A DNA stretch of 64,000 nt from Glutamicibacter sp. B1 (GTDB lineage: Bacteria; Actinomycetota; Actinomycetes; Actinomycetales; Micrococcaceae): the NCBI RefSeq assembly GCF_039602135.1, contig NZ_CP125942.1:2542001-2606000 (forward strand), given 5' to 3'. The position numbers were made by a program, and so were the translations under genes. This document shows, one piece after another, positions 1 to 8,632 of the stretch (positions are counted from its first letter, which is position 1; each line of letters begins with the position of its first letter). The notes under the pieces were generated by a model. It was not told the origin of the DNA and did no database searches. It saw nothing but the letters and a program-made list of their open reading frames with translations.

Positions 1-250
1 TCTCGCGGCTGAAGCGCTTGGACCGCTACAGGACTTTGATTCCACCCACGATTCGGATCTGCTTTTAACACTTCGCGAATACCTCAACCGCGATGGTTCG
101 GTAGGTGCGGTTGCCGAAGCCTTGGGCCTACATCGAAACACGGTGCGCTACCGGATGCAGCAGATTTCCGAGCTCTCGGGCTACGACCCAAATGTGACAA
201 GCGACCGAGTCCAGCTGTGGATCGCGTTGAGCGCACTTGAGCTTGGCTAA
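1..250 (+). CDS. PucR-family regulator, C-terminal HTH fragment
   Basis: Open from the window edge (codons in phase from base 2) to TAA at 248-250, giving the last 82 residues of a longer protein. The tail has the signature of the PucR C-terminal helix-turn-helix (HTH_30): a TLREYLNRDGSV segment, then AEALGLHRNTVRYRMQQI as recognition helix, ending in WIALSAL. In the PucR/CdaR family this domain sits at the end of a 400-550 residue transcriptional regulator whose upstream sensing domain is outside the window, so the effector cannot be inferred. It reads toward the SUKH-like gene 20 bp downstream. Confidence 0.85.
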   Translation, partial: LAAEALGPLQDFDSTHDSDLLLTLREYLNRDGSVGAVAEALGLHRNTVRYRMQQISELSGYDPNVTSDRVQLWIALSALELG

Positions 251-269
251 TCTCGAATAGGATTAACCT

Positions 270-704
270 ATGGCTGACATGTTTCTAGAGAAGTTCCGTT
301 CCTTGGTCCCCAAGTACTTGGATGACCAGTGGAATGAAGCCGACGGGTTAAACAGTGAAGAACTGCGTGAAGCCTTAGCCCAGTCCAAAGTATCCATTCC
401 CTTCGTACTCGAAGAGTTCTACCTTGCGCTAGGCAACAATGAAGATTTCATGGAGGCCTACCACTACTTCTTTGATCCCGAAGAGCTGGAAATCGAAGAC
501 GGACACCTACTGTTCCTAGAGGACGAAGAAGAAAAATTCGTCTGGGCTTTCAAGGCCTCGCAAGTGGATGTTCCTGATCCCATCGTTTACCGCCGCAATA
601 ATGCCAAGGGCACTTGGACCAGCGAAGAAGGCACGTTTAGCGAGTTCACGCTGGACATGTTCGCGTGGGTCTTTGACGAATTGGCAGCCGAACTGGAGGA
701 CTAG
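270..704 (+). CDS. SUKH (SMI1/KNR4)-like small protein
   Basis: 144-residue acidic soluble protein without signal peptide or membrane segment. The pattern resembles the SUKH superfamily: an amphipathic N-terminus, a VLEEFYLALGNNEDF segment at about 46-60 (the usual lP..l.efY...G stretch), a hydrophobic strand HLLFLEDE, a WAF strand, DPIVYRR (the dP.V strand) and a final SEFTLDMFAWVFDEL helix. SUKH proteins are often immunity proteins for contact-dependent or polymorphic toxins, but many are cellular housekeeping variants. No toxin gene is visible here. AGGA lies upstream of the ATG. The stop overlaps the GTG of the HIT gene by one base, so the two are probably translationally coupled. The family call is from pattern only. 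Confidence 0.6.
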   Translation: MADMFLEKFRSLVPKYLDDQWNEADGLNSEELREALAQSKVSIPFVLEEFYLALGNNEDFMEAYHYFFDPEELEIEDGHLLFLEDEEEKFVWAFKASQVDVPDPIVYRRNNAKGTWTSEEGTFSEFTLDMFAWVFDELAAELED

Positions 705-1216
705 TGCTTCACCGCTCCCATCAGCCGGCAGATTACCAATGCCCGTTTTGTGAACTGGTCCAAGGTCTGCCGTTTAGTCAGGATAATCTTTGCGCGCCCA
801 CTGATCTGATTTATCAGACTGAACTGGTGGCAGCGATTATGGCCTGCGATGGGTTTGGAAACTACGGTGGGCATGCGATGATTATCCCCACTGCTCATTT
901 GGAAGCACTCTATGATCTTGATGATGCCACCGGGGCAGCGATCATGAAAGAAACCAAACGGGTGGCCCTGGCCATGAAGCTAGCGTGGAACCCGGAAGGC
1001 ACCAGCACACGACAGCATAATGAGCCTGCGGGAAATCAGCATGTATGGCATTACCATCAGCACGTGTTCCCCCGCTATCACGATGACCAGTTGTATCAAC
1101 AGTTACGTCATCGGGTTTCTGTTGAGGACCGGGCGCGGAAGGCGCAAGAGCTACGCCGTGCACTGTTCTCCCCCGAGCACCCAGAACCACTTCAGGCTTC
1201 AGACCTGGTGCGTTAA
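704..1216 (+). CDS. HIT-family nucleotide-binding protein
   Basis: 170-residue histidine-triad protein. The N-terminus has CPFCELV (C13, C16), the middle has the GGHAMIIPTAHLEAL strand-helix, and the catalytic triad is H116-x-H118-x-H120 in VWHYHQHVFPRY. HIT proteins hydrolyse or transfer nucleotidyl groups (AMP-lysine, Ap4A and similar substrates); the substrate here is unknown. The start is GTG, overlapping the TAG of the upstream gene, with a GGAGGA ribosome site. It ends at a strong bidirectional terminator that separates it from the convergent polyprenyl synthase. Confidence 0.9.
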   Translation: MLHRSHQPADYQCPFCELVQGLPFSQDNLCAPTDLIYQTELVAAIMACDGFGNYGGHAMIIPTAHLEALYDLDDATGAAIMKETKRVALAMKLAWNPEGTSTRQHNEPAGNQHVWHYHQHVFPRYHDDQLYQQLRHRVSVEDRARKAQELRRALFSPEHPEPLQASDLVR

Positions 1217-1233
1217 TAGCTTCGTAGCAACGT

Positions 1234-1286
1234 AAAAGGGCAATGTGCGAAGACTTCTATTGAAGTCTTCGCACATTGCCCTTTTT
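1234..1286. terminator. Bidirectional intrinsic terminator
   Basis: Near-perfect inverted repeat with arms around AAGGGCAATGTGCGAAGACTTC and a TATT loop, flanked by A-tract on the left and T-tract on the right, between two convergent genes. It can terminate both the HIT operon and the polyprenyl synthase transcript. Confidence 0.9.
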
Positions 1287-1308
1287 GGATATTTCTTTGA
1301 TGCTTCTT

Positions 1309-2406
1309 CTAGGCGTCGCGGGTGACCACGGCGTCAGCGAAGGAAATCAAGGCTTGCTTCACGGTGCCTTCCGGCAACGGAGCTAGCGATTGGATCGCGT
1401 CGTCTGCCCACTGGCGTGCGACCTTCCACGCATCGTGCACAGCAGAGTGCCCACGAACAGCTTCTACGGCCTGGGCTAGCGCTTCATCGGTGGAAAGATC
1501 AGCGTCAACCAATGCAACGGCCCCGGCAGCTTGCTCATCGCCGTTGGCAGCAGCCTGACGCAGTAGCAAGATCGGTAGGGTTGGGACGCCTTCACGCAAA
1601 TCAGTGCCCGGGGTCTTGCCCGAGTCAGCCTTTTCCGAGGCAAGGTCAATCACGTCATCGGCCACTTGGAAGGCCACGCCAACCTTTTCACCGTACTCAC
1701 GCAGCACGTCGATGTATTCTGGTGCGCCACCGAAGCGGGCACCGAAGGCACCGGAGGTGGAGAGCAGGGATGCGGTCTTGTCGCTAATGACCTGCAAGTG
1801 GTGCTCGATCTCATCGTCGCCTTCACGCGGTCCAATGGATTCGTGCAGTTGTCCCAGGCACAGGCGTTCAAAGGTACGCGACTGCCACATCACGGCTTCC
1901 GGACCAAGGTCTGCACCGTATACCGAAGCACGGGCAAAGATCAGGTCACCAGCCAAAATGGCCACTGAGTTGCCCCAGACTTCGTGAGCGGTTGGTGCGC
2001 CACGACGCAGTGGAGCGGAGTCCATAACGTCATCGTGGTACAAAGTTGCAAGGTGCGTGAGTTCCACGATGGCTGCAGCCTTGATCACTTCATCGCTCAC
2101 GCCGTGACCGAGCAGAGAAGTCAGTAGCACCAGCAGTGGGCGAACACGTTTGCCACCAGCTTCGACAAGATGTCGGCTGGAAGCATCAATCAATGGATCG
2201 GAATTGGCCAGCGCATCGCGCAGCAGCTTCTCAACCTTCGCCATGCCCATGGAAATCGCCGGACCAAAGTCCGGGTCCTCGGCAAGCAGCGCAAAGCCCG
2301 AGGGAAGATTGATAGCCGCAGCTAATGCAGCGGTTTCAGGATTCAGCTCAATCGAGTCAGACACTTCGTGTCCGGCTGCGGTCCAGTTGCTCTTCGAATC
2401 AGTCAC
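1309..2406 (-). CDS. Polyprenyl diphosphate synthase (menaquinone side chain)
   Basis: 365-residue trans-isoprenyl diphosphate synthase. It has GGKRVRP (substrate binding) at about 84, the first Asp-rich motif DDVMD at about 125 followed by RRG, and the second Asp-rich region QVADDVIDLASEKADSGK at about 245. The family condenses IPP onto an allylic diphosphate with Mg2+ held by the two Asp-rich motifs. Long-chain members make the octa- or nonaprenyl tail for MenA. Context supports this, since the gene is divergent from menF and other men genes lie within 45 kb. It starts with GTG at 2406 and has a 60-residue N-terminal extension before the conserved core, so a later start is possible. Chain length cannot be read from the sequence. 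Confidence 0.88.
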   Translation of the reverse strand: MTDSKSNWTAAGHEVSDSIELNPETAALAAAINLPSGFALLAEDPDFGPAISMGMAKVEKLLRDALANSDPLIDASSRHLVEAGGKRVRPLLVLLTSLLGHGVSDEVIKAAAIVELTHLATLYHDDVMDSAPLRRGAPTAHEVWGNSVAILAGDLIFARASVYGADLGPEAVMWQSRTFERLCLGQLHESIGPREGDDEIEHHLQVISDKTASLLSTSGAFGARFGGAPEYIDVLREYGEKVGVAFQVADDVIDLASEKADSGKTPGTDLREGVPTLPILLLRQAAANGDEQAAGAVALVDADLSTDEALAQAVEAVRGHSAVHDAWKVARQWADDAIQSLAPLPEGTVKQALISFADAVVTRDA

Positions 2407-2465
2407 TGTTCTACGGCTTACTTATCTTTCATCGGGGTGGCCCTCGCGGTATGCGAAGACATTAA

Positions 2466-2484
2466 TGTCTGCATCATGCAGACA
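2466..2484. promoter_or_regulatory. Perfect 19-bp palindrome, candidate operator
   Basis: TGTCTGCAT-C-ATGCAGACA has perfect 9-bp arms around a single base. It is 60 bp upstream of the polyprenyl synthase start and about 210 bp upstream of menF, in the divergent intergenic region. The short centre and symmetry suit a dimeric repressor site rather than a terminator. The regulator is unknown. Confidence 0.5.
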
Positions 2485-2695
2485 AACATCTCTTCACTCT
2501 ATCCGATGCGGTCCACCACTGGTTGCTGGCACGGCACAAGACACGAAGGCCTTGCGGCTAGAGACCTAGCAGTTCGTTCTAGAGTTTACCGGCTTGAGCC
2601 AGTACTTATCACCAGACCCGCCACATCTCACATGCGTGACTGGGGACACCTGCAGGGCATTTTCCCCGGCATCGCGCGGTAGGCTTAGCCTTATC

Positions 2696-4033
2696 ATGTC
2701 TGCAGATTCGCCCGTTCTTAGCGCCAGCGCTCATCAGCCGTCGGCTCCTAGCCTCACCAGCATCACCTTTGAATATGTTGATGCTCCGCCAACATTGCTT
2801 GACGACTCATTGCGTCACCGAAGCCTCGTGTGGACCCGCAACGGTCACGGCTTGGTTGGATTCGGCACTGCAGCACGTCTACACACCCATGGTGAAGAGC
2901 GTTTTGCGCGAGCTCGTGCGTGGTTTGCTCAGCTCATCAAGAACGCTCAGATCACTGATCCGTTGAACCGTCCAGGCACTGGTTTGGTCAGCTTTGGATC
3001 ATTCGCCTTCTCCTTTACTAGCGTCTTTGAATCTCGCATGATCATTCCGCAGGTTGTTATTGGACGTGATGAACACACAGCCTGGATTACTCTGACGGGT
3101 ACCGCGGAGGAACTAAACGGGGTCACTTTCGAGCAGGCATTAAACCGAGCGAATAAAGCCATGGCAGATGCAGCCACTGCTGAAGGCTCGGCGGGGAGTA
3201 TCAAGTTAACCAGTGGGCAGCTGACTGCCGGTTCCTATGTCCAAGCAGTCAAGAAGGCGTTGGGTCATTTTGATGAGCGTGGAATTTCCAAGTTGGTCTT
3301 GGCCCGCGATGTCCTCGCCCACAGCAGTACCCCTATTGATCTGTCCAAGATCGTGCATGCCCTCACCGAACGCTATGGCAATTGTTGGACCTACAGCGTT
3401 GACGGTTTGGTCGGAGCAACCCCTGAGATGTTGGTACGGGTCACCGATGGTTTGGCCGAAGCCAGGGTATTGGCTGGAACTTTGGACAGGGCATCGCAGG
3501 GTGCCGATGAGCCAGACTTTGCACAGCATCATCTCTTCGAAGATCCTAAGCAACGCAATGAACACCAGCTGGCCATTGATTCGTTGACAGATTCATTGAA
3601 TCCAATTTCCCACGGCATGAGCGCACCAGAAGAGCCCTTCATTTTGCAGTTGCCTAATGTGTGGCATTTGGCCAGTGATGTCCGGGCTCAATTGCGGGCG
3701 GATGCCACAGGTGCCCTGCCTTCTGCGTTGGATGTTGCCGAGATTTTTCATCCGACGGCAGCAGTATGTGGTACTCCAACCAAAAAAGCCGGTGTGCTTT
3801 TGCGCGAATTAGAAGGCATGGATCGTGGCCCCTACGCTGGCCCCGTCGGTTGGGTGGATAGCAGGGGCGATGGAGAATTCGGCATCGCACTGCGTGGTGG
3901 AATCTTGGAAGATGAGAAGCTCATGCGTCTCTACGCGGGTTGCGGCATCGTTCCGGGTTCAGTCCCTGAAGATGAGCTGGCCGAGTCTTGGGCCAAAATG
4001 CGTCCGATGCGTCAGGCTCTCGGAGCCGAGTAG
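2696..4033 (+). CDS. menF: Isochorismate synthase MenF
   Basis: 445-residue chorismate-binding enzyme that converts chorismate to isochorismate, the entry step of menaquinone synthesis. Conserved C-terminal family blocks are present: GISKLVLARDVL, a TPEMLVR strand, RVLAGTLDR, then HPTAAVCGTPTK, DRGPYAGPVGWVD and the closing YAGCGIVPGSVPEDELAESWAKM. The reading frame is open further upstream, but ATG at 2696 (MSADSPVL) is the plausible start because the upstream codons look non-coding. A salicylate or siderophore isochorismate synthase is the main alternative. The menaquinone setting makes MenF more likely. Confidence 0.88.
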   Translation: MSADSPVLSASAHQPSAPSLTSITFEYVDAPPTLLDDSLRHRSLVWTRNGHGLVGFGTAARLHTHGEERFARARAWFAQLIKNAQITDPLNRPGTGLVSFGSFAFSFTSVFESRMIIPQVVIGRDEHTAWITLTGTAEELNGVTFEQALNRANKAMADAATAEGSAGSIKLTSGQLTAGSYVQAVKKALGHFDERGISKLVLARDVLAHSSTPIDLSKIVHALTERYGNCWTYSVDGLVGATPEMLVRVTDGLAEARVLAGTLDRASQGADEPDFAQHHLFEDPKQRNEHQLAIDSLTDSLNPISHGMSAPEEPFILQLPNVWHLASDVRAQLRADATGALPSALDVAEIFHPTAAVCGTPTKKAGVLLRELEGMDRGPYAGPVGWVDSRGDGEFGIALRGGILEDEKLMRLYAGCGIVPGSVPEDELAESWAKMRPMRQALGAE

Positions 4034-4207
4034 TACTTTCGGCAACTTGTCCGGGGTTATGTGTCGGGTGGATGTTTCACGAGCGTAAATTTTTCTTACC
4101 CTCGATGACACTTGTGTGAACTGTGTCTCATGCTGGTGTTAGCGCGGTTATGATGGGGGCATCGTAGTGATCCACTCGCATTAACCCGAAAGTAGGTTCT
4201 TGATCCT

Positions 4208-4996
4208 ATGCGTAGCCCCAAGAATAAGTTCGTAGCTGCCATCGCGCTCAGCTCCGTAGCACTATTGGCCATGACCGCTTGCGGTTCCGACAGCAGCTCC
4301 AGCTCCGAGTCGAGTGACTCATCCTTCGAGCTGAATAAGGGCAAGCTGACCGTTTGCTCGGATATCCCCTACGAACCATTCGAATTCAAAGAAGGCGACA
4401 AAATTGTCGGCTTCGATATGGACATCGCCGCGGAAATCGCCAAGGACGCAAAGCTAGACTTGGATGTCCTCGACGACAGCTTTGATTCCATTGAATCTGG
4501 CCTGTTCAATACCAGATGCGATATTGCGATCTCATCGATCTCTATCACTGACGCACGTAAAGCCAAGATGAATTTCTCCACTCCGTATATGGATGACGAC
4601 CTAGTCTTGATCGCACGAAACGATTCTGGCATTACCGATTTGGAAACGGCCAAGGATAAGAAGGTTGGCGTTCAGCAGGCAACCACCGGCGAAAAATACG
4701 GCAAAGAAAATGGTCTGGAAAACCTCGTAGGTTTCGAAGACGCTGGTCTGCAGACCCAAGCCTTACTCGCAAACCAGGTTGACGCGGTACTGGGCAACCA
4801 GTCAGTCCTCGGCTATGCAGTGAAGGACAAGCCTGATTACAAGGCTGTTGCGAACTTCAAGACGGGCGAGCAGCTTGGAGTTGCGGTCCCCAAGGACAAA
4901 GCAGAGACCTTGGACTTGGTCAACGGCACCCTCAAGCGTCTGACCGATGCCGGAACCATGGAAGAACTGACCGTGAAGTGGTTCGGCGAGAAGTAA
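4208..4996 (+). CDS. Polar amino-acid ABC transporter, substrate-binding lipoprotein
   Basis: 262-residue family 3 solute-binding protein. It has an N-terminal signal with lipobox LAMTAC, where C25 would be lipidated, then a Ser-rich linker. The mature domain has TVCSDIPYEPFEF, VGFDMDIAAEIAKD (the signature helix) and DIAISSISITDARKAKMNFS. It would capture a polar amino acid at the outer face of the membrane and pass it to the permease encoded next. The exact ligand (glutamate, glutamine, arginine or similar) cannot be decided. It is first in a three-gene operon and is separated from the permease by a 110-bp gap holding a large stem-loop. Confidence 0.92.
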   Translation: MRSPKNKFVAAIALSSVALLAMTACGSDSSSSSESSDSSFELNKGKLTVCSDIPYEPFEFKEGDKIVGFDMDIAAEIAKDAKLDLDVLDDSFDSIESGLFNTRCDIAISSISITDARKAKMNFSTPYMDDDLVLIARNDSGITDLETAKDKKVGVQQATTGEKYGKENGLENLVGFEDAGLQTQALLANQVDAVLGNQSVLGYAVKDKPDYKAVANFKTGEQLGVAVPKDKAETLDLVNGTLKRLTDAGTMEELTVKWFGEK

Positions 4997-5026
4997 TTCT
5001 GAGCTGAACACGCACTGATCTATCAG

Positions 5027-5083
5027 GCGAGGGTTCGCCACGCAACGAATGCCATCAAAATTCGTCGCTACACGGACCCTCGC
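5027..5083 (+). promoter_or_regulatory. Intercistronic stem-loop between binding protein and permease
   Basis: GCGAGGGT at 5027-5034 pairs with ACCCTCGC at 5076-5083, and ACGAAT (5045-5050) pairs with ATTCGT (5060-5065) inside. There is no T-run after it, so it is more likely an mRNA-stabilising or partial-attenuation hairpin than a full terminator. Such structures after a binding-protein gene often keep its transcript in excess over the permease mRNA; that role is inferred here. Confidence 0.65.
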
Positions 5084-5108
5084 TACCTTTACGAGAGGTA
5101 CATAACCC

Positions 5109-5900
5109 ATGGCAATGACTACTAGTCAGCGTGCCCGTACGAGCAAAATCGTGCAGATTGTGCTCTTCTTTGCCATCATCATCGCTGTAATTGCACTCGT
5201 TGATTGGGACAAAGCTTCTTATGCTTTCTTCTCCTTCGACAAACTGGGCCCGATGTTCCCAGACATGATTCTGGTGGGCCTGAAAAACACCGTCTTCTAC
5301 ACCATTATTGCTTTCGCCTTTGGCTTGGTGCTAGGTCTGATCCTAGCCCTGATGAAGATGGCCTCATTCGCGCCATATCGATGGTTTGCCACCGCATTCG
5401 TTGAGTTCTTCCGTGGCATCCCCGCCATCTTGGTGCTGTTAGCGTTTGGTGTGGGACTTCCACAGGCTTTCGGCACGCAGTGGCCACAGCCAGTCAACGT
5501 CATGTTTGCCTTGGGCTTGGTTTCAGCAGCCTATATCGCCGAAACACTGCGTGCTGGTTTGCAGGCAGTTCCTAAAGGACAGACAGAAGCTGCGCGCTCT
5601 CTGGGCATGCCAGCATGGCGCGCGATGGTCACCATCGTTATCCCGCAGGCCTTCAAAATCGTGCTTCCTCCGATGACTAACGAAATCATTTTACTCACCA
5701 AGGACACTTCTTTGGCGTTCATCCTCGGTGCGACGATGGCCCAGTACGAGATGACCAAATTCGGTCGAGATGGCATCACTCAACTGGACGCAGGTATCAC
5801 CCCACTGGTAGTGGCCGGCCTGTTCTACCTGGTGATCACCATTCCGCTGAGTTTGGTAGCCCGTAAGTTTGAATCCCGCGCTGCGAAGACCAAGCGATAG
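5109..5900 (+). CDS. Polar amino-acid ABC transporter permease
   Basis: 263-residue integral membrane protein of the HisM/GluC permease type. It has an N-terminal membrane segment (IVQIVLFFAIIIAVIALV), a periplasmic-type loop, then the BPD_transp domain starting at GLKNTVFYTIIAFAFGLVLGL. The EAA cytoplasmic loop that docks the ATPase is visible as EAARSLGMPAWRAMVTIVIPQA. About five to six transmembrane segments in total. A GAGAGG box lies 10 bases before the ATG; an alternative in-frame ATG sits two codons later. Only one permease gene is present, so the channel is probably a homodimer. Confidence 0.93.
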   Translation: MAMTTSQRARTSKIVQIVLFFAIIIAVIALVDWDKASYAFFSFDKLGPMFPDMILVGLKNTVFYTIIAFAFGLVLGLILALMKMASFAPYRWFATAFVEFFRGIPAILVLLAFGVGLPQAFGTQWPQPVNVMFALGLVSAAYIAETLRAGLQAVPKGQTEAARSLGMPAWRAMVTIVIPQAFKIVLPPMTNEIILLTKDTSLAFILGATMAQYEMTKFGRDGITQLDAGITPLVVAGLFYLVITIPLSLVARKFESRAAKTKR

Positions 5901-5913
5901 TTAGGACTTGAGA

Positions 5914-6696
5914 ATGTCGAATGACACTAATGCACTTTCAGTCCATGCCGCTGGCGTGGAGATTTCCGGCCTGCGAAAGTCCTACGGGGATAACGAGGTG
6001 CTCAAAGGCATTGACTTGAACGTCAAGCCAGGCGAAGTTGTCTGCCTTATCGGTCCTTCGGGATCAGGAAAATCCACTCTCCTGCGTTGCGTGAATCTGT
6101 TGGAGAAGCCCAACGGCGGAACCATCCTAGTCGGCGGTTTTAACGCCACTGACCCTGAAGTTAATCTGGATCAGATGCGCCAAAAGGTTGGAATGGTGTT
6201 CCAACAGTTCAATCTTTTCCCACACCTGACTGTGTTGGAAAACTGCACCGTGGCGCCAATCAAAGTGCTTAAGCGCAAAAAGGTAGATGCTCAAAAGGTC
6301 GCGAAGGGCCATTTGGATCGTGTTGGTTTGGACGATTTCAGCGAGCGCTACCCTGATCAGCTCTCTGGTGGTCAGCAGCAGCGTGTGGCCATTGCCCGCG
6401 CGTTGTCTATGGAACCAACCTTGATGCTCTTTGACGAGCCAACGAGTGCGCTGGATCCTGAGACCGTTGGTGAAGTTCTCGCCATTATGAAGAGCCTGGC
6501 TCAGGCTGGTATGACCATGTTGGTTGTGACTCACGAAATGGCTTTCGCCAAGGAAGTCGCTGATCGTGTGATCTTCATGGACGGTGGCGTCGTGGTGGAA
6601 GAAGGAAAGGCCGCTGAAGTTATCGGTAATCCTCAACAGCCGCGTACTCAGGACTTCTTGCGTCGAGTCTTGGATCCGACTCACGTGGACATCTAG
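5914..6696 (+). CDS. Polar amino-acid ABC transporter ATP-binding protein
   Basis: About 260-residue ABC ATPase. Walker A is GPSGSGKST at about residue 45, Q-loop VFQQFNLFP, signature [15 protein letters not shown], Walker [14 protein letters not shown] and switch His in VTHEM, all in family order (GlnQ/HisP group). The start chosen is ATG at 5914, seven bases after AGGA; the in-frame TTG six bases earlier is too close to that site. It starts 13 bp after the permease stop and is the last gene before a strong terminator. Confidence 0.95.
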   Translation: MSNDTNALSVHAAGVEISGLRKSYGDNEVLKGIDLNVKPGEVVCLIGPSGSGKSTLLRCVNLLEKPNGGTILVGGFNATDPEVNLDQMRQKVGMVFQQFNLFPHLTVLENCTVAPIKVLKRKKVDAQKVAKGHLDRVGLDDFSERYPDQLSGGQQQRVAIARALSMEPTLMLFDEPTSALDPETVGEVLAIMKSLAQAGMTMLVVTHEMAFAKEVADRVIFMDGGVVVEEGKAAEVIGNPQQPRTQDFLRRVLDPTHVDI

Positions 6697-6711
6697 TCAT
6701 TGTCAATAAAC

Positions 6712-6760
6712 CGCATCCCTTGCACTAAGAAACAGGAGGTTCTCAGTGCAAGGGATGCGT
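6712..6760 (+). terminator. Intrinsic terminator of the ABC operon
   Basis: CGCATCCCTTGCACTAAGA pairs with TCTCAGTGCAAGGGATGCG around an AACAGGAGGT loop, followed by CATTTT and a later TTTTT. It lies between the ATPase gene and the convergent menD and may serve both. Confidence 0.85.
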
Positions 6761-6775
6761 CATTTTAAGATCTTT

Positions 6776-8485
6776 TTACCCGCCTGCGCCTGGCCACGAA
6801 AGCTGCCCAATCGACTGGTTCAGGTTCTGGTTATCGGCACGTAGGTTTTCTCTAGAGGCAACGACTTCGATCAAACGTAACTTTGTATCTCCGGTGTGTT
6901 CCAGAATATTTTTTAGGTCTGACTTCGTCGTGGCCCGTTCATACTGCCATCCATAAGCCTTGGCCAAGTACTGAATATCAAACTTTTGAGGTGTTGCGAA
7001 CAAACGCTCCACTGCATCGGCGTACCGCCCGGAATCATCTACGGCCCCGTGTTCCAAGGTGGAGAAAATCGCGCCACCCGCGTCGTTGTACACCACGACA
7101 TCCAGTTCAGGTTGCGACTCCCCCGGCGTCCACGACAGTGCACTAGCATCATGTGCGAAAGTAATGTCTCCCATCACCGCCACCGTTCGTTGCTGGCTTC
7201 CAACGGCCAGGCCTAATGCGGTGGAGATGGTGCCGTCGATACCAGCTAAGCCACGGTTAGCAAACACTGTGCCTTCATGGTCCCCAGCTGGTGTGGCGGC
7301 AAGGTCAAAATCTCGAACGATATTCGAGGAGCCCAACAGCAAAACATTGGGCTGTTGCTCCCATATCGCTTGCGCAACATCCAACCCATTAATACTGGAT
7401 TCATTTTCCCGGCTGCTGCGAATGCGCTGTGCCTGAGAGTCTAGTTCTTGCCAGGCCGCTAGCCATCCCTGAGGAGCAGTACCAGCAAACTCTCGAAGCT
7501 CCTGCCACTTACCGATGGGAGTCTCGGATCTACGCCCTGCTTCATACCAAGCCACAGGCCCAGGTTGCCAGATCGCCGATTCGATCCGGGGATCAGCCAA
7601 GAGTTTAGCGACAGGGCGGCTGAGGGTGGGACGCCCAAATAGCACTACCCGTTCGATACGCTCCAGACCCACCGAAATCAGTGGCCGATAGTGAGCGATC
7701 GCGTGTTCTGAGTAGCGTGCGTTAGACGATGGCTCAGCGAACAATGGCAGCCCCAATTGACGGGCAAATATTTGGGCTTGCGCCCCGGCCTCGTGCCCAG
7801 CCACGACGACCGTGCGTCGTCGTGGCAAGTTTTCAGCTTGAACCTCGTCAGAAGCACTCTGAGCATGGACGGTATCAGGCCATACGCCTGGCCGAATCTC
7901 AGTCCAAAATTGATGCTTGATACTCTCGCTGTCTGCCGGAATCAAAGGATCCCGGAACTGTACATTGAGCTGGACTGGACCTGCTGGAACCAGCTGGGTG
8001 CCCTGCAGGTTAAGCAGTGCTTGTTTAATGGCTTCGATGGGCTCAGCCCCGGCTGAAACGTTGAGCGCCACGCGAACATGTTCACCAAACAGCGTTTTCT
8101 GTTTGGTGCTCTGGCTAGCTCCGGTCCCGTGAAGCTCATCAGGCCGGTCCGCAGAAACCACAAGTAATGGTGTGGCTGTATGGTTTGCTTCCATCACAGC
8201 AGGAAGCATCTGGCCAATGGCTGTTCCACTGGTGGCCGCGACGATGACGGGTCGCCGGGTGCTCTGGGCAAGGCCCAAAGCCATAAATGCTGCCGAGCGT
8301 TCATCGATGCGCACGTGGATGCGAAGCAACCCAGCGAATTCGGCTTCAGCTGCTGCATAGGCTATTGGGGCGCTGCGAGAGCCAGGAGAAATCACCAAAT
8401 CTTGAATACCAGCTTGGATCAGCGTGCCGAGCACCTGTCGTGCGGTGGTGATAGCAAGTTGTTGATCTACTGGTTGCGATCCCAC
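6776..8485 (-). CDS. menD: SEPHCHC synthase MenD
   Basis: 569-residue thiamine-diphosphate enzyme that joins 2-oxoglutarate to isochorismate, giving 2-succinyl-5-enolpyruvyl-6-hydroxy-3-cyclohexene-1-carboxylate. The N-terminal ThDP domain has VISPGSRSAPIAYAA and the cofactor-activating Glu in RIDERSAAFMALGLA at about 60. The C-terminal half carries ThDP/Mg binding in TVAVMGDITFAHD with the following VYNDAGGAIFS, and GLAGIDGTISTALGLA. The length is typical. It is transcribed alone on the minus strand, convergent with the ABC operon; menC lies 2.4 kb upstream on the same strand, beyond phoX. Confidence 0.95.
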   Translation of the reverse strand: MGSQPVDQQLAITTARQVLGTLIQAGIQDLVISPGSRSAPIAYAAAEAEFAGLLRIHVRIDERSAAFMALGLAQSTRRPVIVAATSGTAIGQMLPAVMEANHTATPLLVVSADRPDELHGTGASQSTKQKTLFGEHVRVALNVSAGAEPIEAIKQALLNLQGTQLVPAGPVQLNVQFRDPLIPADSESIKHQFWTEIRPGVWPDTVHAQSASDEVQAENLPRRRTVVVAGHEAGAQAQIFARQLGLPLFAEPSSNARYSEHAIAHYRPLISVGLERIERVVLFGRPTLSRPVAKLLADPRIESAIWQPGPVAWYEAGRRSETPIGKWQELREFAGTAPQGWLAAWQELDSQAQRIRSSRENESSINGLDVAQAIWEQQPNVLLLGSSNIVRDFDLAATPAGDHEGTVFANRGLAGIDGTISTALGLAVGSQQRTVAVMGDITFAHDASALSWTPGESQPELDVVVYNDAGGAIFSTLEHGAVDDSGRYADAVERLFATPQKFDIQYLAKAYGWQYERATTKSDLKNILEHTGDTKLRLIEVVASRENLRADNQNLNQSIGQLSWPGAGG

Positions 8486-8568
8486 GCGGTGTGGCTCCTT
8501 CGAATCCTAAGTTAAGGCAGTTCTCCCAGTCTATGCCTTGAGGTTGTTTCAGAACGTATGGTGATGCA

Positions 8569-8614
8569 CTAAGGCGCCGGTGTCATCAGTTACCTGATAA
8601 CACCGGCGCCTTAG
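8569..8614 (-). terminator. Terminator downstream of phoX
   Basis: Inverted repeat CTAAGGCGCCGGTGTCATCAG / CTGATAACACCGGCGCCTTAG (one bulge) with a TTAC-type loop, 19 bp past the phoX stop and upstream of menD on the same strand. It isolates menD transcription from phoX. Confidence 0.8.
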
Positions 8615-8632
8615 TGGCCAAAGAGCTAAAGG

